DNA from: Planctomyces sp.
Lineage (GTDB): Bacteria > Planctomycetota > Planctomycetia > Planctomycetales > Planctomycetaceae
NCBI GenBank assembly: GCA_016795105.1
Contig: JAEUIH010000045.1
Location: 1 to 61,626 of the forward strand
DNA length: 61,626 bases
Direction of reading: 5' to 3'
The stretch's first letter is position 1, and each line of letters opens with the position of its first letter. A program made the position numbers and the translations under genes. Shown piece by piece: positions 26,885 through 36,072 of the stretch. Below the pieces are notes generated by a model. It was not told the origin of the DNA. It made no database searches and saw nothing but the letters and a program-made list of their open reading frames with translations.

Positions 26885-29305
26885 ATGAATGTAACATCCG
26901 GTTTTCGAATACTGATCATCGCGATTCTGTTTCCAGTGCGACTGTTGGCAGTTGACGAGACATCGCCGGAGACAGCCAATCGACAGTTTGAAACGCACAT
27001 ACGACCATTGTTGACTCAGCACTGCGAGCGGTGTCATGGAGAAAAGAAGCAGTGGTCAGGACTGCGAGTGGATTCCCGGGAAGCACTGCTTAAGGGAGGA
27101 GATCGCGGCCCCGCAATCGTGCCCGGCGATGCAAAAAGGAGCTTGTTGATTCAGGCTGTTCGTCATCAGGGCGATGCGCCTGCGATGCCGGAGGAAGGAC
27201 AGCTGACGAACCGGGAGATTGAGGCACTCGAGGAGTGGATCCGAACCGGGGCCCACTATCCGAATGGCAAAATCAGCACTCAGATAACACGCGATCCAAA
27301 TCACTGGGCATTTCAGTCCCTGGCAGACGCGCAGCCACCGGAGGTGATCGAAACAAGCTGGATTCGAACACCGATTGACCGTTTCATTCTGGCAAAGCTG
27401 GAAGCAGCCCGTTTAGCGCCATCACCGCCGGCCGACCGAGTCACACTGATTCGCCGACTGACTTTTGATCTGACGGGACTTCCGCCAACCCCTGAAGAAG
27501 TCGACTCTTTCCTGGCAGACGATCGACCGGATGCTTATGGACACCTTGTCGATCGCCTGATGGAGACACCGGCATACGGAGAACACTGGGGCAGACACTG
27601 GCTGGATGTGGCCCGCTATGCCGACTCCAATGGACTGGACGAAAACATTGCACATGGCAATGCATGGCGATATCGGGATTATGTGGTTGAGTCGTTTCGA
27701 GAGGACAAGCCCTTCGATCAGTTTTTGATCGAGCAGTTAGCGGGAGATCTGCTGACTGCCGACGATCCGCACACAAGACGGCAGCAGTTAACGGCAACCG
27801 GATTCCTTTCGATTGGCCCCAAAGTTCTTGCCGAAGTCGATCAGCCCAGAATGCGAATGGATATCGTTGACGAACAGATTGACTCGGTTGGTCGAGTCTT
27901 TCTGGGACTGACGCTTGGATGTGCGCGATGTCATGATCACAAGTTTGATCCGATCGGAGCGGACGACTACTATGGACTGGCGGGGATTTTCCGCAGCACA
28001 AAGACGATGGACAGTTATGTCAAGGTCGCAAAATGGCATGAACATCAATTGCCTGGTGACGAGGCAGTTCAGATTCAGGCTGCATTCGAGCAGGACATTG
28101 TTCAAAGGAAACAGCAAATTGCTTCACTGACCGAGGCAGAAGTTCAGCGACTGAGAACGTCGCGGGCATCCGGGGACACTGTGGAGATCCCGGAATCAGA
28201 GTTTTCCACGGAAGCCAGAGCAGAACTCGGAAAACTGAGAGAGCAACTTGCAGCAAAGGAAAAAGAAGGTCCTGAATTGCCATCTGCGATGGGTGTCACA
28301 GAAGATGAAATCTCTGATGTTGCCATCCATCTTCGGGGGGATCCGCTTCGACTTGGAGACGTCGTTGCTCGACGCGTACCGTCCGTACTTCGGGGCCGCG
28401 AGGAAATTGCATTCCCCTCAACGCATAGTGGTCGTGAACAACTTGCGCGATGGCTTGTTGATCCGTCCCACCCCTTAACGTCGCGAGTGATTGTCAATCG
28501 AGTTTGGCGCTGGCATTTTGGTCGTGGCATTGTTCGAACGACTGACAATTTCGGTCTGCTCGGCGAAAAACCGACGCACCCGGAACTGCTCGACTGGCTT
28601 GCCAGGGAATTTGTGAACGGCGGGTGGTCGATGAAGTCGCTGCACCGCCTGATCCTGAATTCGAACACGTGGCAACAGTCATCCGCGGCGAGTGAAACAG
28701 TGATCAAGGGTGACCCGGACAATCAGCTCCTGAGTCGCATGAGGCTTCGCAGACTGACGGCAGAAGAGGTCAGAGACTCACTATTGGCAGTCAGCGGACG
28801 ACTGGACTCGACACAAGGAGGACCGGTCCTGAAAGTTAAAAACCGTGGATACCTGTTCGATCATACATCGATTGATTTGACGGACTATACGAGCGACCGA
28901 CGATCACTTTATCTCCCGGTGATTCGAAACAACGTTTATGACTTATTCCAGCTGCTGGATTTTCCGGATCCTGCAATACCGTCCGGGGATCGAGTTACAA
29001 GTACGGTCGCACCGCAGGCGTTGCTGATGATGAACAGCGACTTTGTGCTTCAGATGGCGGATTCACTTTCCGATCGTATCCATCGGGAAAGCGAATCCGA
29101 ATCGATGCGGATCGCCAGACTTGTTCAACTGAGTTTCGGCCGGCCGGCGACTGATCAGGAACAACAGCAATATTCGGCGTTCCTTGCACAGGCAGACACG
29201 TCTCTGATGTCTCTCAATGTTGAGGAAAGCGTCCGAAAGCGAATGGCCTGGAGTGTGCTGTGCCATACGCTCCTGGCCTCGAATGAATTCATCTATCTGA
29301 AGTGA
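26885..29305 (+). CDS. Planctomycete cytochrome-type protein: PSCyt1, DUF1549, DUF1553 (806 aa)
   Basis: An exported protein of a large planctomycete-specific family. Signal peptide at 1-22. QHCERCHG at 46-52 is a c-type heme site (CxxCH) in the PSCyt1 domain. Then comes DUF1549 (DRFILAKLEAARLAPSPPAD, DLTGLPPTPEEVDSFLAD, ARYADSNGLDENIA) with a second CxxCH at GCARCHDHKFDPI, and DUF1553 (RVWRWHFGRGIVRTTDNFG, LLDWLAREFV, LHRLILNS, PQALLMMNSDFV). The function is unproved; a link to extracellular redox or carbohydrate degradation has been proposed from context. It precedes its usual partner, a DUF1501 protein, by 7 bp. ATG 26885 is the start; upstream residues lack signal character. Confidence 0.96.
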   Translation: MNVTSGFRILIIAILFPVRLLAVDETSPETANRQFETHIRPLLTQHCERCHGEKKQWSGLRVDSREALLKGGDRGPAIVPGDAKRSLLIQAVRHQGDAPAMPEEGQLTNREIEALEEWIRTGAHYPNGKISTQITRDPNHWAFQSLADAQPPEVIETSWIRTPIDRFILAKLEAARLAPSPPADRVTLIRRLTFDLTGLPPTPEEVDSFLADDRPDAYGHLVDRLMETPAYGEHWGRHWLDVARYADSNGLDENIAHGNAWRYRDYVVESFREDKPFDQFLIEQLAGDLLTADDPHTRRQQLTATGFLSIGPKVLAEVDQPRMRMDIVDEQIDSVGRVFLGLTLGCARCHDHKFDPIGADDYYGLAGIFRSTKTMDSYVKVAKWHEHQLPGDEAVQIQAAFEQDIVQRKQQIASLTEAEVQRLRTSRASGDTVEIPESEFSTEARAELGKLREQLAAKEKEGPELPSAMGVTEDEISDVAIHLRGDPLRLGDVVARRVPSVLRGREEIAFPSTHSGREQLARWLVDPSHPLTSRVIVNRVWRWHFGRGIVRTTDNFGLLGEKPTHPELLDWLAREFVNGGWSMKSLHRLILNSNTWQQSSAASETVIKGDPDNQLLSRMRLRRLTAEEVRDSLLAVSGRLDSTQGGPVLKVKNRGYLFDHTSIDLTDYTSDRRSLYLPVIRNNVYDLFQLLDFPDPAIPSGDRVTSTVAPQALLMMNSDFVLQMADSLSDRIHRESESESMRIARLVQLSFGRPATDQEQQQYSAFLAQADTSLMSLNVEESVRKRMAWSVLCHTLLASNEFIYLK

Positions 29306-29312
29306 GAGCGAT

Positions 29313-30761
29313 ATGTCACCGCAAAGGGAAGAATCGGAAATCTTCAGAACAACTCCAGGCCGCAGACAGGCACTTCAGCGTGCAGCGGTTGGGTTTGGGT
29401 CACTGGCACTGGCATCCCTGCTGGGAAGCGAAGTCCGTTCAGAAAATGTTCCGGGCAACAACCGGCAGAATCCTCTGGCGGAGAACCCCGCGATGTTTCC
29501 TGCTCGGGCGAAGCGGATCATTTTCCTGTTTATGAGCGGCGGCCCGTCACAGGTCGACACATTTGACCCGAAGCCATTGTTGACTCGGGATGACGGCAAG
29601 CCACTTCCATTTGACAAGCCCAGAGTTCAGTTCAACGCGACCAGTAATCTTCTGAAGTCACCCTGGAGATTCCGCCAATATGGTGAAAGTGGGTTGTGGG
29701 TCAGCGATCTGTTTCCGAACATCGCTAAGCATGTTGACGACCTGTGTATGATCCATTCGATCCACGGAACTAATCCGGCGCACGGTGGTGCGGTGATGAA
29801 AATCCATACGGGCAGTGACAACTTTGTTCGGCCCAGTATTGGTTCGTGGGTGAGTTACGGGCTTGGTACAGAAAATCGAAACCTGCCGGCATTTGTCACA
29901 ATCTGTCCGACACTTGCGTTTGGCGGCATCAATAACTGGAGTTCTGCATTTCTGCCGGCGGTGTTTCAGGGCACACCCATTGGAAATGCAAGTATTCCAT
30001 CAGAGAAGGCGACTGTCCGATACATCAGGAATTCTCGCTGGTCGAAAGACCTGCAGGAGATCCAGCTTGCACAACTGCGCCGCATGAATCACCAGCACCT
30101 CGAAACGACGGGAGCGGATGCAAATCTGGAAGCCCGGATCAGTTCCTTTGAGCTGGCATTCCGAATGCAGACAGAGTTGCCCCGTATTGAAGATCTTTCC
30201 GGAGAAACGAAAGAGACGCAGCAGCTTTACGGCATGGATGAACCCAAAACTGCAAACTTTGGACGAATGTGCCTGATGGCTCGGCGATTTGCAGAAGCCG
30301 GAGTTCGCTTTATTCAGGTGACACACAATGATGATAAAGTGCAGTGGGACCAGCATTCCGATCTCAAAGCGGGCCATGAAAAGAATGCCATGGAAGTGGA
30401 TCGCCCGATAGCCGGGTTGCTGCAGGACCTGAAAGCACGAGGACTTCTTGAAGACACACTGATCTGGTGGGGTGGAGAATTCGGCAGAACTCCGACAGCC
30501 GAAGCCGATGGGCGAGACCACAATCAGGAGGGATTCACGATGTGGCTTGCCGGGGGCGGTGCGAAGCCTGGATTTCGGTACGGTGCCACGGATGACTATG
30601 GCTACTACGCGGTGGAAAACAAGGTGCATATCCATGACCTGCATGCCACGATGCTGCACCTTTTGGGACTGGACCATGAACGGCTGACGTGGCGACATGC
30701 CGGCCGGGACTTCCGCCTGACAGACGTTCATGGGAATGTCGTCCATGACGTCATTTCATAA
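29313..30761 (+). CDS. DUF1501 family exported protein (482 aa)
   Basis: A sulfatase-superfamily-fold protein found beside DUF1549/DUF1553 proteins in planctomycetes. The N-terminus is Tat-like: GRRQALQRAAVGFGSLALASLLG, with paired arginines before a hydrophobic stretch, so it is probably exported folded. Family marks are FLFMSGGPSQVDTFDPKP, SIHGTNPAHGGAVM, GGEFGRTP and GRDHNQEGFTMWLAGGG. The GGEFGRTP and GRDHN histidine/aspartate motifs fit a metal-dependent alkaline-phosphatase-like fold, but activity is undemonstrated. It is in the same operon as the preceding gene. Confidence 0.95.
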   Translation: MSPQREESEIFRTTPGRRQALQRAAVGFGSLALASLLGSEVRSENVPGNNRQNPLAENPAMFPARAKRIIFLFMSGGPSQVDTFDPKPLLTRDDGKPLPFDKPRVQFNATSNLLKSPWRFRQYGESGLWVSDLFPNIAKHVDDLCMIHSIHGTNPAHGGAVMKIHTGSDNFVRPSIGSWVSYGLGTENRNLPAFVTICPTLAFGGINNWSSAFLPAVFQGTPIGNASIPSEKATVRYIRNSRWSKDLQEIQLAQLRRMNHQHLETTGADANLEARISSFELAFRMQTELPRIEDLSGETKETQQLYGMDEPKTANFGRMCLMARRFAEAGVRFIQVTHNDDKVQWDQHSDLKAGHEKNAMEVDRPIAGLLQDLKARGLLEDTLIWWGGEFGRTPTAEADGRDHNQEGFTMWLAGGGAKPGFRYGATDDYGYYAVENKVHIHDLHATMLHLLGLDHERLTWRHAGRDFRLTDVHGNVVHDVIS

Positions 30762-30899
30762 CCTCACGCAGGATCCTGAACTTTCTCAAACGGCTCGACA
30801 TTCAGTGCATCGAAAGTCATGATTCGACGCGGCAATGTTCCGAAATCGTGTAACACCTGAAGAATTGGCTGCTGAAGCGCAGCAACTGGTCCCTCCTCC

Positions 30900-33272
30900 A
30901 TGTCGACCGATGCGAATGATCCCGTTAAGTCCCTTGTTGGCAAGCACTCTCTCGTTGACCACGAGGGAATTGTGGGGGTGCATCGCGATGACGGCACCGA
31001 CAGTGTCCAGATCGAATTTGACCCGGAGCGGCTTTCGGAGCAGCAGGTACGGGAATTAGTTGACGAACACGCCGCGGAAATGTCGGCCGCATTACGAAAG
31101 TTTGCATTTCGGCTGGATGGAGCGGGCAGTGAGGCTGTTGCGCAGAAGCTGGAGCGCCGAGTCCGGGAGATACCTGGAGTTCGCCGCGCAACGGCCACAT
31201 ATCTGGGGCGAGTTCTGTGTCTGACATTTGACACGAAAGCTGCACCAGACGCTCAGGTACTTGAACAGGTTCGTCGCACAGGCGCAAGTGTTCAGCCTCT
31301 TGAAGAAGCTCATCGCAGTGAGCGGAATCAAACCTGGCGCGACCGACTGTTGGGAGGACAATTGAACGAGGAGCTGGCCTGCTTTGGCGGACTGATCTTC
31401 CTTGCAGCAGGTCTGACAGCAGAACTTCGTGGAGGTCTCTCCGCGACCGCAATTGTCCTGTATGTCGTGGCGTATGCACTCAGCGGCTTTCAGGGTGTCG
31501 TATCTGCGATCGCGTCATTGAGGGAGAAAGTCCTCGATGTGGATGTGCTGATGGTGCTCGCAGCGATCGGAGCAGCCATTGTCGGGGCACCTTTCGAAGG
31601 AGCGCTTTTGCTGTTTCTGTTCAGCCTCTCGAACGTTCTTCAGCGTTACGCCATGGAGCGGACTCAAAAGGCGATTGAATCGTTGTTGACTCTGCGCCCG
31701 GAGCAGGCACTGGTTCGAAGAGGCAAATCCACGGAACTCGTCGCCGTAGAAATCCTTCAGCCTGGAGACATTGTCGTTGTTCGCCCCGGCGAACATATAC
31801 CGGTGGATGGAGTTGTCAGCGAGGGCTCAAGCAGTGTGAACGAGAGTTCGCTGACCGGTGAATCGATGCCTGTTTCAAAATCTGCGGGAAGCACGATATT
31901 TGCAGGAACTCTGAATCAGAGTGGAGGGCTTGACATTCGCGTGACCCGAAGAGCCGAAGATTCGACGTTATCGCGAATGGTCAAGCTGGTCGCTGAAGCT
32001 CAGGCAGAGAAATCGGGAACTCAGAGATTCCTTGAAGAAGCCGAACAGTATTATGCCACCGGAGTGATTGTGCTGACATTTGTAGTCTTCATCATTCCCT
32101 GGACAATTCTCGGCCAGGCCTTTGAAGAAGCTTTTTATCGCGCCATGACTATTATGGTGGTCGCGTCACCCTGTGCACTTGTCATCAGTACTCCTGCAAC
32201 CGTGTTGTCGGCCATCGGGGGTGCGGCCCGAAAAGGAGTGCTGATCAAAGGCGGATCACATCTTGAACGAGCGGCCCATATTGATATTGTCACTGTCGAT
32301 AAGACCGGAACACTTACGCTGGGAAGACCGGCCCTGACCGAATTTGTCACGCGAAGCGGTATTCATGTTATCAATTCTGCAATGCCCGAAGAGGCAAAGC
32401 ACCTGTTGAAGGCGGTCGCCGCACTGGAAAGCCGTTCGGAACATCCTTTGGCAACTGCGATCGTAAAGGGTGCCCAGCAGGCTGATCTCACACTGCCAAA
32501 CGCGATTGACTTTCAATCCACAACGGGAAAAGGGGCTGAAGCGACGGTCGACGGGATACGCTATCTTGTTGGCAGCGAACGCCTCATGCGGGAAATCGAT
32601 GCGGGAAAACGCGATGAACTTGCAGCGCTTGCCCGTCCTCTTCAGGCGAAGGGCAAAACGTGTGTGTGGCTGGCGATCCGAACTTCTGAAGGTGTCACAG
32701 CGCAGGCAGTTCTTGTAATGGCCGATGTACTCAGAACCGAAGCGTCTCGTATGGTCCGCGACCTGCACGCGGCTGGTGTGAAGAAAGTTGTAATGCTGAC
32801 GGGCGACCACAAGACCGTTGCGAAGGCGATTGCAGACGAAGCCGGAATTGACGAAGTCCATGCGGAACTACTTCCCGAAGATAAGGTTGCCGTCATCCGG
32901 CAGCTGAGACAGGAAGGCCGCGTGATGATGATCGGGGATGGCGTGAACGATGCGCCGGCCCTCGCAGTTTCGGACCTTGGAGTTGCGATGGGAGCAGCCG
33001 GAACTGACATTGCGATGGAAACCGCTGACGTCGTACTCATGGGTGACAAGCTTGAAAACATTGCCGGATTACTGAGACTTGCACGACGAGCACGCCGGAT
33101 CCTGCTTCAGAACCTGATTTTCTCGGGCTCAGTCATCGTAGTTCTGATTGCTGCAGCGCTGGGCTTTGAACTTCCGTTGCCGCTCGGCGTCATTGGTCAT
33201 GAGGGCAGTACTGTCCTTGTGTGTTTGAATGGACTACGACTCCTGTTTCCGCCAAAAAACTTCGCATCCTGA
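30900..33272 (+). CDS. P1B-4-type heavy-metal P-type ATPase with degenerate N-terminal metal domains (790 aa)
   Basis: An ATP-driven metal exporter in the inner membrane. The translocation motif is SPC (423-425), not CPC. The phosphorylated aspartate is D467 in DKTGTLT, TGES lies before the fourth helix, and the hinge GDGVND is at 679-684. HEGST at 767-771 in the last helix marks the P1B-4 (CoaT-like, Co/Fe/Zn) group. The first 140 residues look like two heavy-metal-associated ferredoxin folds by spacing (VQIEFDPERLSEQQV; VLCLTFDTKAAPDAQVLEQV), but no CxxC metal site is visible. The start ATG at 30900 has no clear ribosome site. It follows the DUF1501 gene by 138 bp and is probably separate. 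Confidence 0.93.
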   Translation: MSTDANDPVKSLVGKHSLVDHEGIVGVHRDDGTDSVQIEFDPERLSEQQVRELVDEHAAEMSAALRKFAFRLDGAGSEAVAQKLERRVREIPGVRRATATYLGRVLCLTFDTKAAPDAQVLEQVRRTGASVQPLEEAHRSERNQTWRDRLLGGQLNEELACFGGLIFLAAGLTAELRGGLSATAIVLYVVAYALSGFQGVVSAIASLREKVLDVDVLMVLAAIGAAIVGAPFEGALLLFLFSLSNVLQRYAMERTQKAIESLLTLRPEQALVRRGKSTELVAVEILQPGDIVVVRPGEHIPVDGVVSEGSSSVNESSLTGESMPVSKSAGSTIFAGTLNQSGGLDIRVTRRAEDSTLSRMVKLVAEAQAEKSGTQRFLEEAEQYYATGVIVLTFVVFIIPWTILGQAFEEAFYRAMTIMVVASPCALVISTPATVLSAIGGAARKGVLIKGGSHLERAAHIDIVTVDKTGTLTLGRPALTEFVTRSGIHVINSAMPEEAKHLLKAVAALESRSEHPLATAIVKGAQQADLTLPNAIDFQSTTGKGAEATVDGIRYLVGSERLMREIDAGKRDELAALARPLQAKGKTCVWLAIRTSEGVTAQAVLVMADVLRTEASRMVRDLHAAGVKKVVMLTGDHKTVAKAIADEAGIDEVHAELLPEDKVAVIRQLRQEGRVMMIGDGVNDAPALAVSDLGVAMGAAGTDIAMETADVVLMGDKLENIAGLLRLARRARRILLQNLIFSGSVIVVLIAAALGFELPLPLGVIGHEGSTVLVCLNGLRLLFPPKNFAS

Positions 33273-33317
33273 GTTCCCAAAGACTTCTGTCCGTTAAACA
33301 CTTCGAAAACCTGAGTG

Positions 33318-33692
33318 ATGAATTCCCCGGTACAGCCGACTTTTGTTGAAGCTCCGGTGAAGACTGCTGGATCTGGAGGTTCAGCAGAATCTCTCATTGG
33401 ATATTTCGATCGCCACAAGCCGACGCTCGTCTCATTGCTGGATTTAACACCACCGATCGCGGATTCGCAGACGCAGGTTCTGAAGGCAGAGATCCGGCTT
33501 CTGACGGTTGTGGAGAAGACGGAAGAAATTGAACTGCGTTTTGAGATACCGTGGACGGCGTTTTTTCCGTGCAGCGATATTCATCGTTCCGGAAAATTCG
33601 AGCGAATTCTGAGAGGTACTCAGCAACTCAATGGATGGTGGTTCGCGCCACAACAAGTCGATGAGGAACGGTCGCCGGTGGATGAGCTGTGA
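33318..33692 (+). CDS. Small hypothetical protein (124 aa)
   Basis: No family recognised. A beta-rich core (QVLKAEIRLLTVVEKTEEIELRFEIPW) is followed by a Trp/Phe-rich end (NGWWFAPQQVDEE). No signal peptide or membrane helix. It lies 45 bp after the P-type ATPase on the same strand and may be co-transcribed. A GTG one codon earlier (33315) is equally possible as start. The frame is open on the opposite strand in pieces, but those are shorter. Moderate confidence that it is a gene. Confidence 0.55.
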   Translation: MNSPVQPTFVEAPVKTAGSGGSAESLIGYFDRHKPTLVSLLDLTPPIADSQTQVLKAEIRLLTVVEKTEEIELRFEIPWTAFFPCSDIHRSGKFERILRGTQQLNGWWFAPQQVDEERSPVDEL

Positions 33693-33934
33693 GTTGAATC
33701 ATCCCAGGTAGAAAGAGAGTTCACTACAGGAATTCCCTACCCTTAAATGTGGGATCCGGTTGTTTCTGAAAGGCAACAAATCGGAGCGAATTTCAGAGAC
33801 GAACAGGTGCAATACGCAACCTGTACGAATCACAGTCTCGAACGTTGTGAGACAGAATCGGATCCCCTACATTGCAGTGCATAGTTCTGTCTGCTTCGAT
33901 TTGAGCCGAAATCTGCTGACAGGGGAGTTTAGAG

Positions 33935-34543
33935 TTGGATTCAATACCCAAAACCAGTTTGACGCTTCTGCACCGCCTGCAGAAAGCGGAAACTGACGAA
34001 AATGCCTGGGTTGAATTTGTGGAGCGTTATGGTCCACAAATGCATCGTTGGTGTCGAAAGTGGATTCGGCAGGATGCGGATGCCGAAGAGATTGTTCAGA
34101 ATGTTATGCTGACACTTGCGAGAAAGTTCCGTGAGTTTCAGTACGACTCCTCCCGTGGTCGACTGCGGGGATGGCTAAGGACGCTGGTCTACAATGCCTG
34201 GTACGATTTTGCGACCAATAAGAAGGCCGCAGGTATAGGCAGTGGTGACTCGCAGATTATCCACGGATTGCTGGACCAGATTGAAGCGCGTGATGATTTG
34301 ATTCAGCGGCTGGAGCAGGAATTTGACCTCGAACTCTATGAGATTGCTCGAGAGACGATTCAGGCGTCCGTTTCGCCTCGAACATGGGATGCCTACTGGC
34401 TGACTGCAGAGGAGCATCTGTCGCCTTCTGAAGCTGCTGTGAGGCTGAACGTTTCTGTGGCAACAATCTATTCAGGAAAAAGTGAAGTACTCAGTCGACT
34501 CAAAGAAGAAATTGATCGGCTTGAACGAATAAGTCCTCACTAA
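33935..34543 (+). CDS. ECF-type RNA polymerase sigma factor (202 aa)
   Basis: A sigma-70 family extracytoplasmic-function factor. Region 2 runs from about residue 20 to 95: ENAWVEFVERYGPQMHRWCRKW, DADAEEIVQNVMLTLARKFREF and the core RGRLRGWLRTLVYNAW. Region 4 is near the end: LSPSEAAVRLNVSVATIYSGKSEVLSRLKEE, a helix-turn-helix. The start is TTG 33935 with AGGGGAG about 8 bases upstream. The region between (about 96-145) is longer than in short ECF factors, as in planctomycete groups linked to kinases. The next gene, 66 bp on, is a kinase with a putative zinc-binding N-terminus, its probable regulator. Confidence 0.93.
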   Translation: MDSIPKTSLTLLHRLQKAETDENAWVEFVERYGPQMHRWCRKWIRQDADAEEIVQNVMLTLARKFREFQYDSSRGRLRGWLRTLVYNAWYDFATNKKAAGIGSGDSQIIHGLLDQIEARDDLIQRLEQEFDLELYEIARETIQASVSPRTWDAYWLTAEEHLSPSEAAVRLNVSVATIYSGKSEVLSRLKEEIDRLERISPH

Positions 34544-34609
34544 GTCCGCTCAGTGTCCCTTTAGAAGTCCGGATCACCTGGCAATTCTCACCATGATGGA
34601 CTGAACTCC

Positions 34610-35980
34610 GTGCCATGCCCCGCGTTTGATGTTCTGGAAGGGTTTCTGAAAAATCAGTTTTCCGGAACCGAATACAAAATCATTGAGTCACATGTTGAGC
34701 AATGCGAGCGATGTCAGCGAGTCCTGGACTCATTGACAGACGATCCGATTGCGCGAAAGCGAAGCAGCATACCGACTGGTGATCCGGATGAACTGCCGGT
34801 GACACCGGACTCGCTGAGAAGATTTAAGGAGCAGTTGAAGGAAGCTGGCCGTCGTGTACAGGCTGAAGATGCAGAGCGGCCTACGGAAGTTTCTGATATG
34901 GAGGCTCAGCCTGATGAGAATCTCCTTCCTGAGCGATTCGGCAATTACCATGTGCTGAACTTGCTTGGAAAGGGTGGGATGGGGATTGTGTATCTGGCGG
35001 TTGACCCGGAATTGAAACGCCGAGTTGCCATTAAGACGATTCGGGCCTCTTTTCTGAAACATCGCGACGCACAGAAGCGATTTCTGCGAGAAGCCCGTGC
35101 GATTGCGGCCGTGCGCAATCCACACATCATCAACATCTATCACGTCTCTGGCGGAAATGGAGTCCCATGGTTTGTGATGGAGCTTCTGACGGGAGAGACA
35201 CTTGAGGAGCGACTTCGTCGTGAAAAGAAGTTGTCGACTGCAGTTGCAGTTCGCATTGCACGACAGGTGGCGATGGCGTTGGGTGCTGCTCATCAGGCTG
35301 GCCTTGTGCATCGGGACATCAAACCGGAAAACATCTTTCTTGAACAATCGGCCGTAGCAGAGATGCCGCTGAATCTCACGGATAGTTCTTCCGGACTGGT
35401 GGTGAACCATGATGATGATACGCGACGAGATCAGGTAAAACTTCTGGATTTCGGCCTTGCTCGTCCGGAAGGGTGGTCTTCGGAGCTGAGTTCTTCGGGG
35501 ATCGTCGCTGGCACACCCGGATATATGGCACCGGAACAGATTGGCGACAGTGAACTGACGCCACAGGCAGACCTGTTTAGCCTGGGGTGTGTGCTTTACC
35601 GAATGATCACAGGCACGGAACCATTCGGACGATCGGAATCTGAGGAACGACTGGCTGCCATCGCACAAAACACACCGTCGCCCCCCTCTGAGATTGACTC
35701 GACGATTCCTGCTGAACTTTCTTCAGTCACAATGTTGCTGTTGTCGAAAAAACCGGAAGATCGACCTTCTGGCGCAGCAGCCGTTGTGGAAATACTGCGC
35801 CGAATCGAGCGTCAGCTGCTTTCAGGATGTGAGGCAGTTCCGGCCGAATCAGGCACAGGACACGAAGCCTCCGGGAAAGAACAGCATCAGCAGCTACGGT
35901 TCCTCTGGTGGTGGATCGCGGGGGCGGGGGTTCTGATTCTGATCGGCCTGATGATTCTGACGATCACGTTGAACTCCTGA
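34610..35980 (+). CDS. Membrane Ser/Thr kinase with zinc-finger-like anti-sigma N-terminus (456 aa)
   Basis: Likely regulator of the ECF factor upstream. Residues 1-45 contain H28xxxC32xxC35 (SHVEQCERCQRVL), the pattern of zinc-binding anti-sigma domains. The kinase domain (about 110-400) has GKGGMGIVYLA (120-130), VAIK lysine K142, HRDIKPEN (234-241), DFG 280-282 and APE 307-309, all intact. A Trp-rich membrane helix closes the protein (about 428-450), leaving almost nothing outside. There is no sensor domain beyond the membrane. The start is GTG 34610. The pairing of a kinase with a sigma factor is known in planctomycete ECF groups; that this one phosphorylates its neighbour is inference. 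Confidence 0.92.
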   Translation: MPCPAFDVLEGFLKNQFSGTEYKIIESHVEQCERCQRVLDSLTDDPIARKRSSIPTGDPDELPVTPDSLRRFKEQLKEAGRRVQAEDAERPTEVSDMEAQPDENLLPERFGNYHVLNLLGKGGMGIVYLAVDPELKRRVAIKTIRASFLKHRDAQKRFLREARAIAAVRNPHIINIYHVSGGNGVPWFVMELLTGETLEERLRREKKLSTAVAVRIARQVAMALGAAHQAGLVHRDIKPENIFLEQSAVAEMPLNLTDSSSGLVVNHDDDTRRDQVKLLDFGLARPEGWSSELSSSGIVAGTPGYMAPEQIGDSELTPQADLFSLGCVLYRMITGTEPFGRSESEERLAAIAQNTPSPPSEIDSTIPAELSSVTMLLLSKKPEDRPSGAAAVVEILRRIERQLLSGCEAVPAESGTGHEASGKEQHQQLRFLWWWIAGAGVLILIGLMILTITLNS

Positions 35981-36072
35981 TCAAAAAATCACCGCAGACC
36001 GCGTTTTCACAGGGCCATGTGTTGTGGTCGCCAATTGCATGACTGCGGAATCGAACCAGCAGAGGTAGTCTA

